Positions 1 to 9,000 of a DNA stretch of 64,000 nt are shown here, piece after piece. Source of the DNA: Sphaerisporangium sp040685555. Lineage in GTDB: Bacteria; Actinomycetota; Actinomycetes; Streptosporangiales; Streptosporangiaceae. The stretch is taken from the NCBI RefSeq assembly GCF_040685555.1, contig NZ_JBFBIK010000025.1:1-64000 (forward strand). Reading direction: 5' to 3'. Each line of letters opens with the position of its first letter. The first letter of the stretch is position 1. A program made the translations under genes and the position numbers. Below the pieces are notes generated by a model. That model was not told where the DNA came from. It saw only the letters and a program-made list of their open reading frames with translations, and ran no database searches.

Positions 1-24
1 CCCCCGTGCTGAACCGCACGGGGG
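1..24 (-). terminator. Rho-independent-type hairpin downstream of the DUF4082/beta-helix gene
   Basis: An 8-bp perfect stem (CCCCCGTG at 1-8 with CACGGGGG at 17-24) encloses an 8-nt loop. It lies about 35 bp past the stop codon of the minus-strand gene ending at 59. There is no clear U tract, which is common in actinomycetes. Confidence 0.6.
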
Positions 25-58
25 CCTTCGCACGCTTGTACGGACTCATGGCTGGCCG

Positions 59-1825
59 TCAGGGGGTGACGGGCGCACCGGTGTCCTGCCAGACGTTGTT
101 CTTCCACACGTTCCCCGAGGCGCCCATGTCGAAGTGGGCGACGGCCCCGAGCTCGCCACACTTGGAGTTGAGCGAGCGGCTGAAGACGTTGTTCTGGACC
201 ACCACGTTGGTCGTCGGGTTCGACCTGCCTGATCCGCCGTAGAGACAGTAGCCTCCACCGCTGAGCAAGTTGTCCTCGACCGTCACGTTATTGATGGGCC
301 CGAGGTCGGCGTCGATCATGATGGCGCTGGTCTGGTCCTCGGGGTTACTCACCGTGTTGTGCCGGATGATCAGCTTTCCGGTCGTGGCGTCGGTCTGAAT
401 GCCGTCCACGTGGTCACCGGGATACGACTTGAGGTCGTGGACCCAGTTTCCCTCGATGAGGCCCTCGCCGCTCACGATGCCGTCGGTGACATCGTGGATG
501 TCGTTGTTCCGCACAGTGATCATACCGTTGCCGATGTTCTTGACCCCGACGCTGAGCTGGCTCGACCCCTTGCCGGCGATCTCGCAGTTCTCGATCTTCA
601 AGCCGGTGTGGCCGTTCCGTAGCTGGATGCCCCAGTAGCCGCCGGTGATGACCCGGCAGTTGCGGATGGTCACGTTGTCGGCGTAGACATCCACGCTGTC
701 CGCGAAGTCCATGCCGTCCAGGACCGCGCCGTCCTCCCGGATCTCGCCGCCCTTGTGGCTCTTCAGCGCGGTGCCGTCCGGTCCGGTGGTAGAGGCCCCC
801 GGCCAGGCGCCCGCTGGCGGTGGGGGTGCCACGGTCGGCTGGTTGGTCGGATCCGCAGTGAGCGACGGCTTCGGCGTGGACGGCTTGGGAGTCGGCGTCG
901 GGGTGACCGGCTTCGGAGTCGGCGTCTGGCTACTCGTTGGGGTGGTGCTTGGCTGTGAGGTCACCGTGGCCGAGGTGCTCGGCTTCGGAGTGACGTCGGT
1001 GCCTCCGGACGGCTGCCCTGACACGGTGACCTCGGGCGTCGGCGTGGCGGGGCTCTCCGGCTTGGGCGACGTCGTGGGCGTGGCCGTGAAGCCACCCGTA
1101 GGAGTCTCCGACGGCTGGGGGACATTGCGGCGTTCCCGGTGCCTGAAGATGACGTCGACCCAGTAGCTGACCCGTGCCCGGTGCCGGTGGGACGGGAAGG
1201 CGGCCTTCGCGGAGGGGGCGAACACGCCGGCCTCGGCGGTCAGCGGGCCGACCGTGACGGGATCGGCCAGGGCTCCGGGAGCGGCGACGTACCCGCCGTT
1301 CTGCGTGTGGTACGAGACGGTGTAGGTGCGGCCGGCGACGATCGGCACCGGCTCGGAGAACAGCGCCTGCTGCCATCCGCTGCGCGTCTCGCCGGTGAAG
1401 GTCACCTTGGCGAGCAGCTTCTTGTCGGAGTCCCAGAGGCTTCCGCGGTGCGCGCCACGCTCGGAGGCGGGCTTGTAGAACCGTACGCCGGCAACCTCGC
1501 CATTACGGCTCGCCGTGAAGCGCGTGCCGAGCTCCAGCGGCGTGTGCTCGGACTGCGCCTTGCCCTTCACAGCCTTCTGCGACTTCCACAGGCTGGACTC
1601 GAGCGTCACCTCGGCCGAGACGGGCGCGGCGTTCGCGGTCTGGGCGGGAGACGACTCCCGGTTGACGACCACTACCGTTACGGTTGCCCCCAACAACGCG
1701 GCAGCGGCCAGCAACGACACCCGTCCCACCATGGGGAACCGAGGCCCAGCGGATCGAGCTTCGGCGGACGCCGGTCGACGCCGTGCGCGCCGCCTGTCCG
1801 CATGCCGGGAACTGCTCACTGGCAC
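59..1825 (-). CDS. Secreted DUF4082 and right-handed parallel beta-helix protein
   Basis: 588 residues. A basic N-terminus is followed by one hydrophobic segment (about residues 35-55), so the protein is exported or membrane-tethered. A DUF4082 module spans about residues 70-230. A Ser/Thr/Pro-rich linker of about 100 residues (240-340) follows, then a right-handed parallel beta-helix (about 345-588) rich in Asn and in DNxxxxN-like rungs. The helix contains a GDHVDGIQ motif and ends in GAPVTP. A paralogous helix without DUF4082 is encoded at 26838-27764. Such folds often bind or cleave polysaccharide, but no lyase or hydrolase family is recognisable. Start: a GTG preceded closely by GGAGG; the GTG two codons downstream is equally possible. 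It sits at the edge of the exopolysaccharide locus, so a role in surface glycan modification or attachment is an inference. Confidence 0.8.
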   Translation of the reverse strand: MPVSSSRHADRRRARRRPASAEARSAGPRFPMVGRVSLLAAAALLGATVTVVVVNRESSPAQTANAAPVSAEVTLESSLWKSQKAVKGKAQSEHTPLELGTRFTASRNGEVAGVRFYKPASERGAHRGSLWDSDKKLLAKVTFTGETRSGWQQALFSEPVPIVAGRTYTVSYHTQNGGYVAAPGALADPVTVGPLTAEAGVFAPSAKAAFPSHRHRARVSYWVDVIFRHRERRNVPQPSETPTGGFTATPTTSPKPESPATPTPEVTVSGQPSGGTDVTPKPSTSATVTSQPSTTPTSSQTPTPKPVTPTPTPKPSTPKPSLTADPTNQPTVAPPPPAGAWPGASTTGPDGTALKSHKGGEIREDGAVLDGMDFADSVDVYADNVTIRNCRVITGGYWGIQLRNGHTGLKIENCEIAGKGSSQLSVGVKNIGNGMITVRNNDIHDVTDGIVSGEGLIEGNWVHDLKSYPGDHVDGIQTDATTGKLIIRHNTVSNPEDQTSAIMIDADLGPINNVTVEDNLLSGGGYCLYGGSGRSNPTTNVVVQNNVFSRSLNSKCGELGAVAHFDMGASGNVWKNNVWQDTGAPVTP

Positions 1826-2113
1826 AAGCCTCCACCTCCGGCACTTGCGGGCGCCGGACTCCGATCATGTTTCAGTGCGAGGCTATTGTTGCGGTTGGGA
1901 AACGATGACACAACCTGAATCCCGTTTTTATCCTCCAATCCGCTGCAATAGGCATGAAGAAAGGGGATTACGGCGTCAGGATTGCTTGTTACAGGTAAGC
2001 CTTAAATCGTGGTATAGAGCAGAAGATCCTTAGGCGAACTCCTTCACCGGTTCCGCTGCCCGGGCGACTACCGGCGCATCGCGAGTGTCACAGGCTCGCG
2101 TCTCCAGGCCCGC
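1826..2113. other. AT-richer intergenic region
   Basis: 288 bp between the end of rmlC and the start of the DUF4082/beta-helix gene, both on the minus strand. It is visibly less GC-rich than its surroundings and must hold the promoter of the beta-helix gene. I see no convincing gene or strong inverted repeat here. Confidence 0.5.
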
Positions 2114-2722
2114 CTACCTGCTCATGGAGCTTTCCACCGATTCACGCAGGTGGGTGTAGTACGCGAGGCAGTCGTCGTAGCGGGGTAGCAAGCCCTTGTC
2201 CTTGGCCTCGGCCAGCGTGGGAGCCACGGCGTCCTTCGCCGAGAGCAGCGGCTCGACCCCCTCGGGCCAGGCGATGCCCAGCTCCGGATCGAGGGGATGG
2301 ATCCCGTGCTCTCTGGCCGGTGTGTATGGCTCGGAGCACAAATAGACGACCGCGGCCTGCTCACTGAGCGCCATGAACGCGTGGCCCAGCCCCTCGCCCA
2401 CGTAGACGCCCTTGCGCGTGCGGTCGTCGAGCAGGACCGAGTGCCACCGGCCGAACGTCGGCGACCCCGTCCTGATGTCCACCACCACGTCGAGCACCGC
2501 GCCGCTCACGCACGTGATGAACTTCGCCTGGCTCGGCGGCACGTCCGCGAAGTGCACCCCTCGCACCGTGCCCTTGCGCGAGATCGAGCAGTTGGCCTGG
2601 GCGAGCCGGAGCGAATGACCGGCCACCCCTGCGAGGTCGTCCTGCCGATACCACTCCAGGAACGTTCCTCTGTCGTCACCGTGAATGGCCGGTCTGAACA
2701 CGTAAGCGCCTTCGATACCCAT
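2114..2722 (-). CDS. rmlC: dTDP-4-dehydrorhamnose 3,5-epimerase (RmlC)
   Basis: 202 residues, the normal length for the family. It catalyses the third step of dTDP-L-rhamnose synthesis, double epimerisation of dTDP-4-keto-6-deoxyglucose, in a cupin fold. Family signatures seen: GAYVFRPAIHGDDRGTFLEW near the N-terminus, the QANCSISRKGTVRGVHF stretch carrying the catalytic His, and the GLGHAFMAL and YLCSEPYTP segments. The ATG start is at 2722; a GTG three codons upstream is possible. It follows the FkbM methyltransferase gene by 62 bp on the same strand. Its partners rmlA, rmlB and rmlD lie over 31 kb away at the other end of the same glycan locus. Confidence 0.93.
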   Translation of the reverse strand: MGIEGAYVFRPAIHGDDRGTFLEWYRQDDLAGVAGHSLRLAQANCSISRKGTVRGVHFADVPPSQAKFITCVSGAVLDVVVDIRTGSPTFGRWHSVLLDDRTRKGVYVGEGLGHAFMALSEQAAVVYLCSEPYTPAREHGIHPLDPELGIAWPEGVEPLLSAKDAVAPTLAEAKDKGLLPRYDDCLAYYTHLRESVESSMSR

Positions 2723-2784
2723 AGAATCCACGGCCACAGCGTGCCACAAACCACCGCCGGAGGCGCCGCGTTGGAACGTGACCG

Positions 2785-3708
2785 TCAGGGTGTAAGACCG
2801 ACCTTGCCCTCGGTGACCCGCTCGTACGCCGCGTCCCGGATCGCGATGACGTGCCGGGCTGGCGAGGGGCGCGAGCCGAGGAAGCCGGGCTCGTCGAAAC
2901 GGCTCACCTCGTGCAGCAGACCGGCCTTCGGCTCGTAGAAGAAGAACCGGTACCCCGCCTGATGCAGCTTGGCGTACCACGGCAGGGATGCCAGTCCGAT
3001 GAGCAGGATGAGGACATCCGCGCGTCCCTCCGAGAGGTACGGCTCAGCCCCGGCGAGCACCTCGGGCTCGTGGCCCGCCACATTGACCTTGAGCACGTCG
3101 ATGTGATCCAAGCCCAGCTCCCGGCATGCTCCCGGCAAGGTCTCCACGCGCACCCGCTCACCCCTGCCAGCACCGTCCGTGTCCGTGGACCCGGACCTGG
3201 TGACAGCCGAGAGCCCGCTGACGTAGGTCACGTCGGCCGTGGCGAAGACCGCCTCACCCACCTGATCGGAGAGCGCCATCGCGTGTACGCTCATCCGGTC
3301 GGCGACCCCATTGAGCTCGGCGTTGCGCGCCAGCGCCGCCACGTTGCCCGCGCTGGGCTCGAAGGCGTGCACGCGCACGTCGGCGGACCGCGCGCAGAAG
3401 ATCGAGAACTGGCCTATGGCCGCGCCGACGTCCACGACCGTCCACCCGGGCCTCAGCACGCGGGTCAGGAAGTCGTACTCCGGGTCGATCACGTCTCCGA
3501 AGACCACCAGCAACGGGACGGTCTGGCTGGGGTGCCGATAGCGGAGCCGTACCCCAGAGCGCCGCAACGTCACCTCGGTCGTGCGCGGCCCGCGCAGCCG
3601 CAGCGCCCCGTATCGGGCCAGCCCACGGAGCGCCTGCGGCAGACCGACCGCGCCGACCCCCCACCTGAGCTTGGCGATCCCGTTGCGGACGCGATCCGCG
3701 ACCATCAT
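2785..3708 (-). CDS. FkbM family SAM-dependent methyltransferase
   Basis: 307 residues. The SAM-binding motif is VVDVGAAIGQFS (about residues 112-123), followed by the acidic HAFEPSAGN segment and the conserved VLKVNVAGHEPEVL block of FkbM-type O-methyltransferases. The likely substrate is a sugar hydroxyl of the exopolysaccharide, inferred from context. The ATG at 3708 overlaps the stop of the upstream glycosyltransferase (ATGA), giving translational coupling. A longer reading frame upstream lies inside the glycosyltransferase gene and is not needed. Confidence 0.85.
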   Translation of the reverse strand: MMVADRVRNGIAKLRWGVGAVGLPQALRGLARYGALRLRGPRTTEVTLRRSGVRLRYRHPSQTVPLLVVFGDVIDPEYDFLTRVLRPGWTVVDVGAAIGQFSIFCARSADVRVHAFEPSAGNVAALARNAELNGVADRMSVHAMALSDQVGEAVFATADVTYVSGLSAVTRSGSTDTDGAGRGERVRVETLPGACRELGLDHIDVLKVNVAGHEPEVLAGAEPYLSEGRADVLILLIGLASLPWYAKLHQAGYRFFFYEPKAGLLHEVSRFDEPGFLGSRPSPARHVIAIRDAAYERVTEGKVGLTP

Positions 3709-4643
3709 GCCTCTCCCGTTCCCGTCCGGTGACCCGCCTGCTGTCCCGGTTGACGTTCCACATGGTGTCCCGGTTGACGCTCTGACTCGTGTCCCGGCTG
3801 GCGGGAGCTTTCGTCGCGCAGCCACGTCAAGTAGTCGCCTCGCCGCACGGCACGGCGCGCCCTGGCCTTGGCCAGTAGCGCCACGGCCGCGAAGAGGACG
3901 ACCTTCGGGGCCAGCGCCGGCTCGGCTCGCAGCAGTCGTACCAGGTCGGACAGGCCCGTGCGCGGAGCGGCCGGCATGTCGTCGCGCCCCTCGACCTCGG
4001 TGACGCTGGTCACGGCGCGCACCCTCCGCCGCATGAGGTCGGCGAAGGTGCGGGGCGGGCGGATGCCCACCCGTGCCTCGGGCACGACAGCCCGCTCGGA
4101 CACCGAGAACGCGATGGACGCGGCCAGGTCGTCGGCCATCACCGACGGCAGCGCCGCCAGCCGCTCGCAGCCCTGGGCGTCGACCGCGATCACGCCCCGG
4201 CCGAAGAGCCCGTCACGGACCGAGGGAAGCCGGGTCCAGACGTCGTAGTACCAGCTGACCGGCCAGGAAACGTTCACCAGGTCAAGAGCACGCTCGGGTG
4301 CGGCGGCATGCGTCCCGGATCGTTCCAACGCGGCGGCGAGCACGCGTACGCCGGCCGCCGTCAGCTCCACGTCGGCGTCGACGTACAGCCGGGGAAAGCC
4401 GGATGCGGCCTCATCGCCCAGACGCAGCGCGGCCGCCTTGGACGGGACGGGGGTCTCCAGCACGGTGACGTCGGCGCCGAACCCCGAGGCGACCGAGGCG
4501 GTGGCGTCGGTGCAGCCGTTGGCGACGACGACGATCGAGAACTCGCCGGGATCCGCACCGTCGAGGAGCCCGCGCAGAAGGCGGCCGATGACCGCGGCCT
4601 CGTTGTGCGCGGGAACAACGAGAGTCGCGACTGGGAGTGGCAT
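3705..4643 (-). CDS. Family 2 glycosyltransferase with QPGH-repeat tail
   Basis: 312 residues. A GT-A fold begins TLVVPAHNEAAVIGRLL, the classic GT2 opening, and continues with VVVANGCTDAT and a DVD-type metal-binding motif in LYVDADVEL. A hydrophobic stretch at about residues 240-260 (VVLFAAVALLAKA) may touch the membrane. The last 35 residues hold three imperfect copies of RQPGH(E/H) and look disordered. The ATG at 4643 is chosen because GT2 homology starts immediately after it; an in-frame start ten codons upstream exists. It heads an operon with the FkbM methyltransferase and rmlC, and probably adds one sugar to the lipid-linked repeat unit. Confidence 0.87.
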   Translation of the reverse strand: MPLPVATLVVPAHNEAAVIGRLLRGLLDGADPGEFSIVVVANGCTDATASVASGFGADVTVLETPVPSKAAALRLGDEAASGFPRLYVDADVELTAAGVRVLAAALERSGTHAAAPERALDLVNVSWPVSWYYDVWTRLPSVRDGLFGRGVIAVDAQGCERLAALPSVMADDLAASIAFSVSERAVVPEARVGIRPPRTFADLMRRRVRAVTSVTEVEGRDDMPAAPRTGLSDLVRLLRAEPALAPKVVLFAAVALLAKARARRAVRRGDYLTWLRDESSRQPGHESERQPGHHVERQPGQQAGHRTGTGEA

Positions 4644-4715
4644 GCGGCCGATTATGGGCCTTCGAGCGGGCATGTGACCACAGGAAGCCGAAAGCGTGGA
4701 TATCTCGCTTTCCAG

Positions 4716-4745
4716 TTGACAATCCGTGGCGAGGAACGGTCATAA
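4716..4745 (+). promoter_or_regulatory. Candidate sigma70-type promoter for the acyltransferase gene
   Basis: TTGACA at 4716-4721 with TCATAA 18 bp downstream, in the AT-richer gap between the divergent GT2 and acyltransferase-3 genes. The -35 is perfect; the -10 is poor. Confidence 0.3.
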
Positions 4746-4813
4746 GCGAATACGTCGCTAAATCGTCGTCGGCACTTTAAAGTGAGCTGTCCGATCGACG
4801 GCTGACCAGGTGG

Positions 4814-5965
4814 GTGGACTCGTTGACGGTTCCCGTTTCCTCCGGCGCGACCACGTCGCTGACGGCCACCCGGCTGCCCTCGCTGACCGGACTGCGGTGG
4901 ATCGCGGCCTTCGCGGTCTTCGGCTTTCACATCCACAGCGATCCCATGACCTCCTCCCCGGATGCGCGCGAGGTGCTACGCGTCCTGTTCCGGACAGGAG
5001 CTGTCGGCGTCTCGTTCTTCTTCATCCTCTCCGGCCTGGTGCTCACCTGGTCGGCACGACCAGGTGACAGCCCGCGCGCGTTCTGGCGGCGGCGAGCGGC
5101 CCGCGTCATGCCGAACCACGTGGTCACCTGGGTGGGTGTTCTGGCGATCCTGGCGATGACACACAAGGCCGTCGGGGCGGCTCCGGCGCTCAGCGGCCTC
5201 TTTCTGGTGCAAAGCTGGATCCCCGACCCGGTCTTCTACTTCGGCGGAAACACCCCGGCCTGGTCACTCGCCTGCGAGGCCGCCTTCTACGCGGCCTTTC
5301 CGCTGCTGCTGCCGCTGCTCCGGCGCGTGCCCGCGCGACGGCTGTGGGCCCTCGCCTCGGCCCTCGCCATGGCGATCTGGTGCGTACCGCTGCTGGCCCT
5401 TCCCCTGCCTGACCCCATCGCGTACTGGTTCGTATGGGTGTTCCCGGTCACCCGCGCACTGGAGTTCTGCCTGGGCATGACCGTGGCGCTGATGGTCCGC
5501 GAAGGGCGGTGGCGCGGCCCGGGACTAGTCGTGTCGGGGGCGGTCGTCCTTGGCGCCTACTTCGCCGTCCCGCTCCTGGCCCAGCGCTGGCAGTGGGTCG
5601 CCGGCACCGCCGTGCCGCTCGCTCTCCTCCTGGCAGCGGCCGCCCGCTCTGACCTCCGGGGATCCCGGACGGTGTTCGCCTCCCCCGCGTTCATCTGGCT
5701 CGGCGAGATCTCCTTCGCCTTCTACCTGGTCCACCAGCCGGTGATCCGCCTCGGCACCGGCCTCATCGGCAAGGACCAACCAGCCCCCGTCCTCGCCGCC
5801 ACCTTCGCAGGGACGCTCGGCGTCGCGGTACTCGCGGCGTGGGTGCTCTACCGGCTCGTCGAGCGGCCCATGGAACGGCGCCTGAGCCGTCCGTCACGCC
5901 CGAAGACAGGCCCGTCACACCCTGACTCTCAGCAACCGCTGCCCTCACGATCCCCGGTCACGTAA
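4814..5965 (+). CDS. Acyltransferase 3 (OafA/YrhL type) membrane O-acyltransferase
   Basis: 383 residues with about ten hydrophobic segments. The N-terminal signature LTGLRWIAAFAVFGFHIHS contains the conserved Arg and His of the family, and GVSFFFILSGLVLTW is the second hallmark block. Members transfer acetyl or other acyl groups to sugars on the outer membrane face. The start is a GTG at 4814 with the motif beginning about 25 residues later; a TTG three codons downstream is possible. It stands alone on the plus strand, divergent from the GT2 gene. Its probable task is O-acetylation of the exopolysaccharide, inferred from context. Confidence 0.88.
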   Translation: MDSLTVPVSSGATTSLTATRLPSLTGLRWIAAFAVFGFHIHSDPMTSSPDAREVLRVLFRTGAVGVSFFFILSGLVLTWSARPGDSPRAFWRRRAARVMPNHVVTWVGVLAILAMTHKAVGAAPALSGLFLVQSWIPDPVFYFGGNTPAWSLACEAAFYAAFPLLLPLLRRVPARRLWALASALAMAIWCVPLLALPLPDPIAYWFVWVFPVTRALEFCLGMTVALMVREGRWRGPGLVVSGAVVLGAYFAVPLLAQRWQWVAGTAVPLALLLAAAARSDLRGSRTVFASPAFIWLGEISFAFYLVHQPVIRLGTGLIGKDQPAPVLAATFAGTLGVAVLAAWVLYRLVERPMERRLSRPSRPKTGPSHPDSQQPLPSRSPVT

Positions 5966-6001
5966 ACCACAGAGGCAACATTGGCGTCTTTTGGATGGTT
6001 C

Positions 6002-6015
6002 CACGCTTCAGCGTG
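6002..6015 (+). promoter_or_regulatory. Small inverted repeat upstream of the DUF4082 giant gene
   Basis: CACGCT-tc-AGCGTG, a perfect 6-bp inverted repeat 46 bp before the ATG at 6061. It could be an operator or a 5' UTR hairpin. Confidence 0.3.
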
Positions 6016-6060
6016 CACCTCACCGAGGGTCAACATTCGTAACATCCACGTTGGAGCGTC

Positions 6061-9000
6061 ATGATTTGGCACAAAGCCGCGCGCTCATCCAAGTACGCCA
6101 TCGCCGCGGCGGTGGTCAGCCTTGCCGCTCTTCTGTCGGCGCCGACGCCCCCCGCCGTAGCCGCAGGTCCCTGTGACGCGGGCGGAAACGCGGTCACCTG
6201 TGAGAACAGTCTGACCGGCAACCCGTCCACCGAGTGGGAGACCGACTCGAGAGGGACGGTCGAAGGTTACGCCGACCAGATGAGCGTCAACCTCGGCCAG
6301 ACCGTGAACTTCAAGATCCGGTCCAGCGCCCTGGCTCTCAGGGTCGACATCTACCGGATCGGCTACTACCAGGGGAACGGCGCCCGCAAGATCACCTCGG
6401 TGCCCGCCACGGCCTCGGCCGCGCGGACGCAGCCGAGCTGTCCGGAGAACACCACCACCGGCATGGTGGAGTGCAACTGGGCCACCGTCTCGAGCTGGAC
6501 CGTTCCGACAACGATGGTCTCGGGCGTCTACTTCGCCCACGTCGTGCGCACCGACACCGACGACGACACCCACGTCGTCTTCGTGGTCCGCGACGACTCG
6601 CGTCAGTCCGACATCCTGTTCAAAACCTCGGACACGACGTGGCAGGCGTACAACTCCTGGGGCGACGTGCAGGCGACTGAGGACAACCCCAACAAGGCGG
6701 TGAACAGCTTCTACCGGGGGGACAGCGTGGCCGCCGCCGGGCGTGCCGTGAAGCTGAGCTACAACCGGCCGTTCAACACCCGGGGGTCGACCCCGTGGGG
6801 CCGTGACTTCGTGTGGGCCAACGAGTACCCCATGATCCGCTTCTTGGAGTCGAACGGGTACGACGTGTCGTACATCGCGACCCTCGACGCGGCTAGGACC
6901 CCGAACCTCCTGCTCGGCCACAAGGTCGTGCTGTCGGTCGGCCACGACGAATACTGGTCGGGCGAGGAGCGCACGGCGTTCGAGAACGCGCGCGACCACG
7001 GGGTGAACCTGGGATTCTTCAGCGGCAACGAGGTCTACTGGAAGACCCGCTGGGAGAACAACTACCGCACCTTGGTCACCTATAAGGAGACGCACGCCAA
7101 CGCCAAGATCGATCCGACGCCCAACGTCTGGACGGGAACCTGGCGTGACCCGAGGTTCAGCCCGCCCGCCGACGGCGGCCGTCCTGAGAACGCCCTCACC
7201 GGCACCTTGTTCACGGTGAACTGCACGACGTCCAACGACGGCTGCGCGGCCATTCCGCTGACCGTGCCCGCGGCCGACGGCAAGATGCGCTTCTGGCGCG
7301 GCACTTCGGTCGCCAATCAGGTCTCCGGCTCTGTGAGCATCCCCGGCGTCGTCGGCTACGAGTGGGATGAGGACATCGACAACGGCTTCCGGCCCAAGGG
7401 TCTAGTGCCGCTGTCCACCACCACGGCGACGGCCGAGCAGGTGCTCGTCGACTACGGCACCAACGTGGACGTGAAGAGCGCCACCCACCGCATGACCATG
7501 TACCGCGCGGCGAGCGGCGCGCTGGTCTTCGGTGCCGGGACCGTGCAGTGGACCTGGGGGCTCGACGCTCAGCACGATAGCTACAACCAGACCGACTACA
7601 CCGACTCCCGGATCAAACAGGCCACCGTGAACCTGTTCGCCGACATGGGCGTGCAGCCTAAGTCCTTGCAGGCGGGGCTGAACGCGGCAACCAAGTCGAC
7701 CGACACCACGGCGCCCACCGCGACGATCGGCGTGCCCGCCACGAACGCCACCGTGAACAACGGATCCACCGTCACCGTCAGCGGCACGGCCGCCGACACG
7801 GGCGGGCAGGTCGGCGCGGTGGAGGTCTCCAGCGACGGCGGCACCACCTGGCACCCCGCCACCGGGCGCACCACCTGGACCTACTCATGGAAGGTCAGCG
7901 GTGTCGGAGCGACCACGCTCAAGGCCCGCTCGGTCGACGACAGCGGCAACGTCGGCGTCGAGGCGACCAAGAGCGTCACTGTCGACTGCCCGTGCAGTCT
8001 GTTCGGCTCCTCCACGGTTCCCGCGAACCCGTCGGAGAACGACAACAGCGCGGTGGAGCTCGGTGTGCGGTTCCATTCGGCCGTCAACGGCTACCTGACC
8101 GGAGTCAAGTTCTTCAAGGGCACGGGCAACTCCGGCACCCACACCGGCACGTTGTGGAAGACCGACGGCACAGCCCTGGCCACCGGAACCTTCACCGGGG
8201 AGACCAGCACCGGTTGGCAGACGCTGACCTTCGCCTCACCGGTGTTCATCACAGCCAACACCGACTACATCGCCTCCTACTACGCCCCGAACGGCCACTA
8301 CGCCGGTGACGGGAATTACTACCGCTACCAGGCGAAGACGAACGCCCCTCTGACCGCACCGCAGGCCACCGAGGTCGCGGGGAACGGCGTCTACCGGGTG
8401 GGCGCGGGCTTCCCCAACCAGACGTACAACGGCGGCAACTACTACGTGGACGTCGTCTTCACCATTAACGACATCTACCCGCCGGCTCCCACGTCGGCGG
8501 TTCCCCTGCCCGGCTCCTCCAGCGTGCCCACCACGGTCCAGCCCAAGGTGACCTTCGGCGAGCCCGTACAGGCCGGCACCGCGACCTTCACGCTGAAGGA
8601 CTCCACGAACGCCAACGTCGTCGGCACGGCGTCTCTCGACCCCACCCGCACCTCGCTCACGTTCGTGCCCACCGCGCCGCTCGCTCCCGGTGAGCGGTTC
8701 ACCGTCGTGGTCTCCGGGGCGAAGGACGACGCGAACAACACGATGGCGCAGCCGTACACCTTCTCCTTCACCACCGCGAAGACCTGGACGGCCGGCGTCT
8801 GCCCCTGCAGTCTGTGGGCGGACGTGACCGTCCCCTCCGAGCCGAGCGCCAACGACAGCGGCGCACTGGAGGTGGGCGTGAAGTTCCAGGCGAACGTTGA
8901 CGGCTTCATCGAAGGCGTCCGTTTCTACAAGGGCACCGGCAACACGGGAACGCACACCGGAACCCTGTGGTCGTCGACCGGTCAGGAGTTGGCCACGGCC

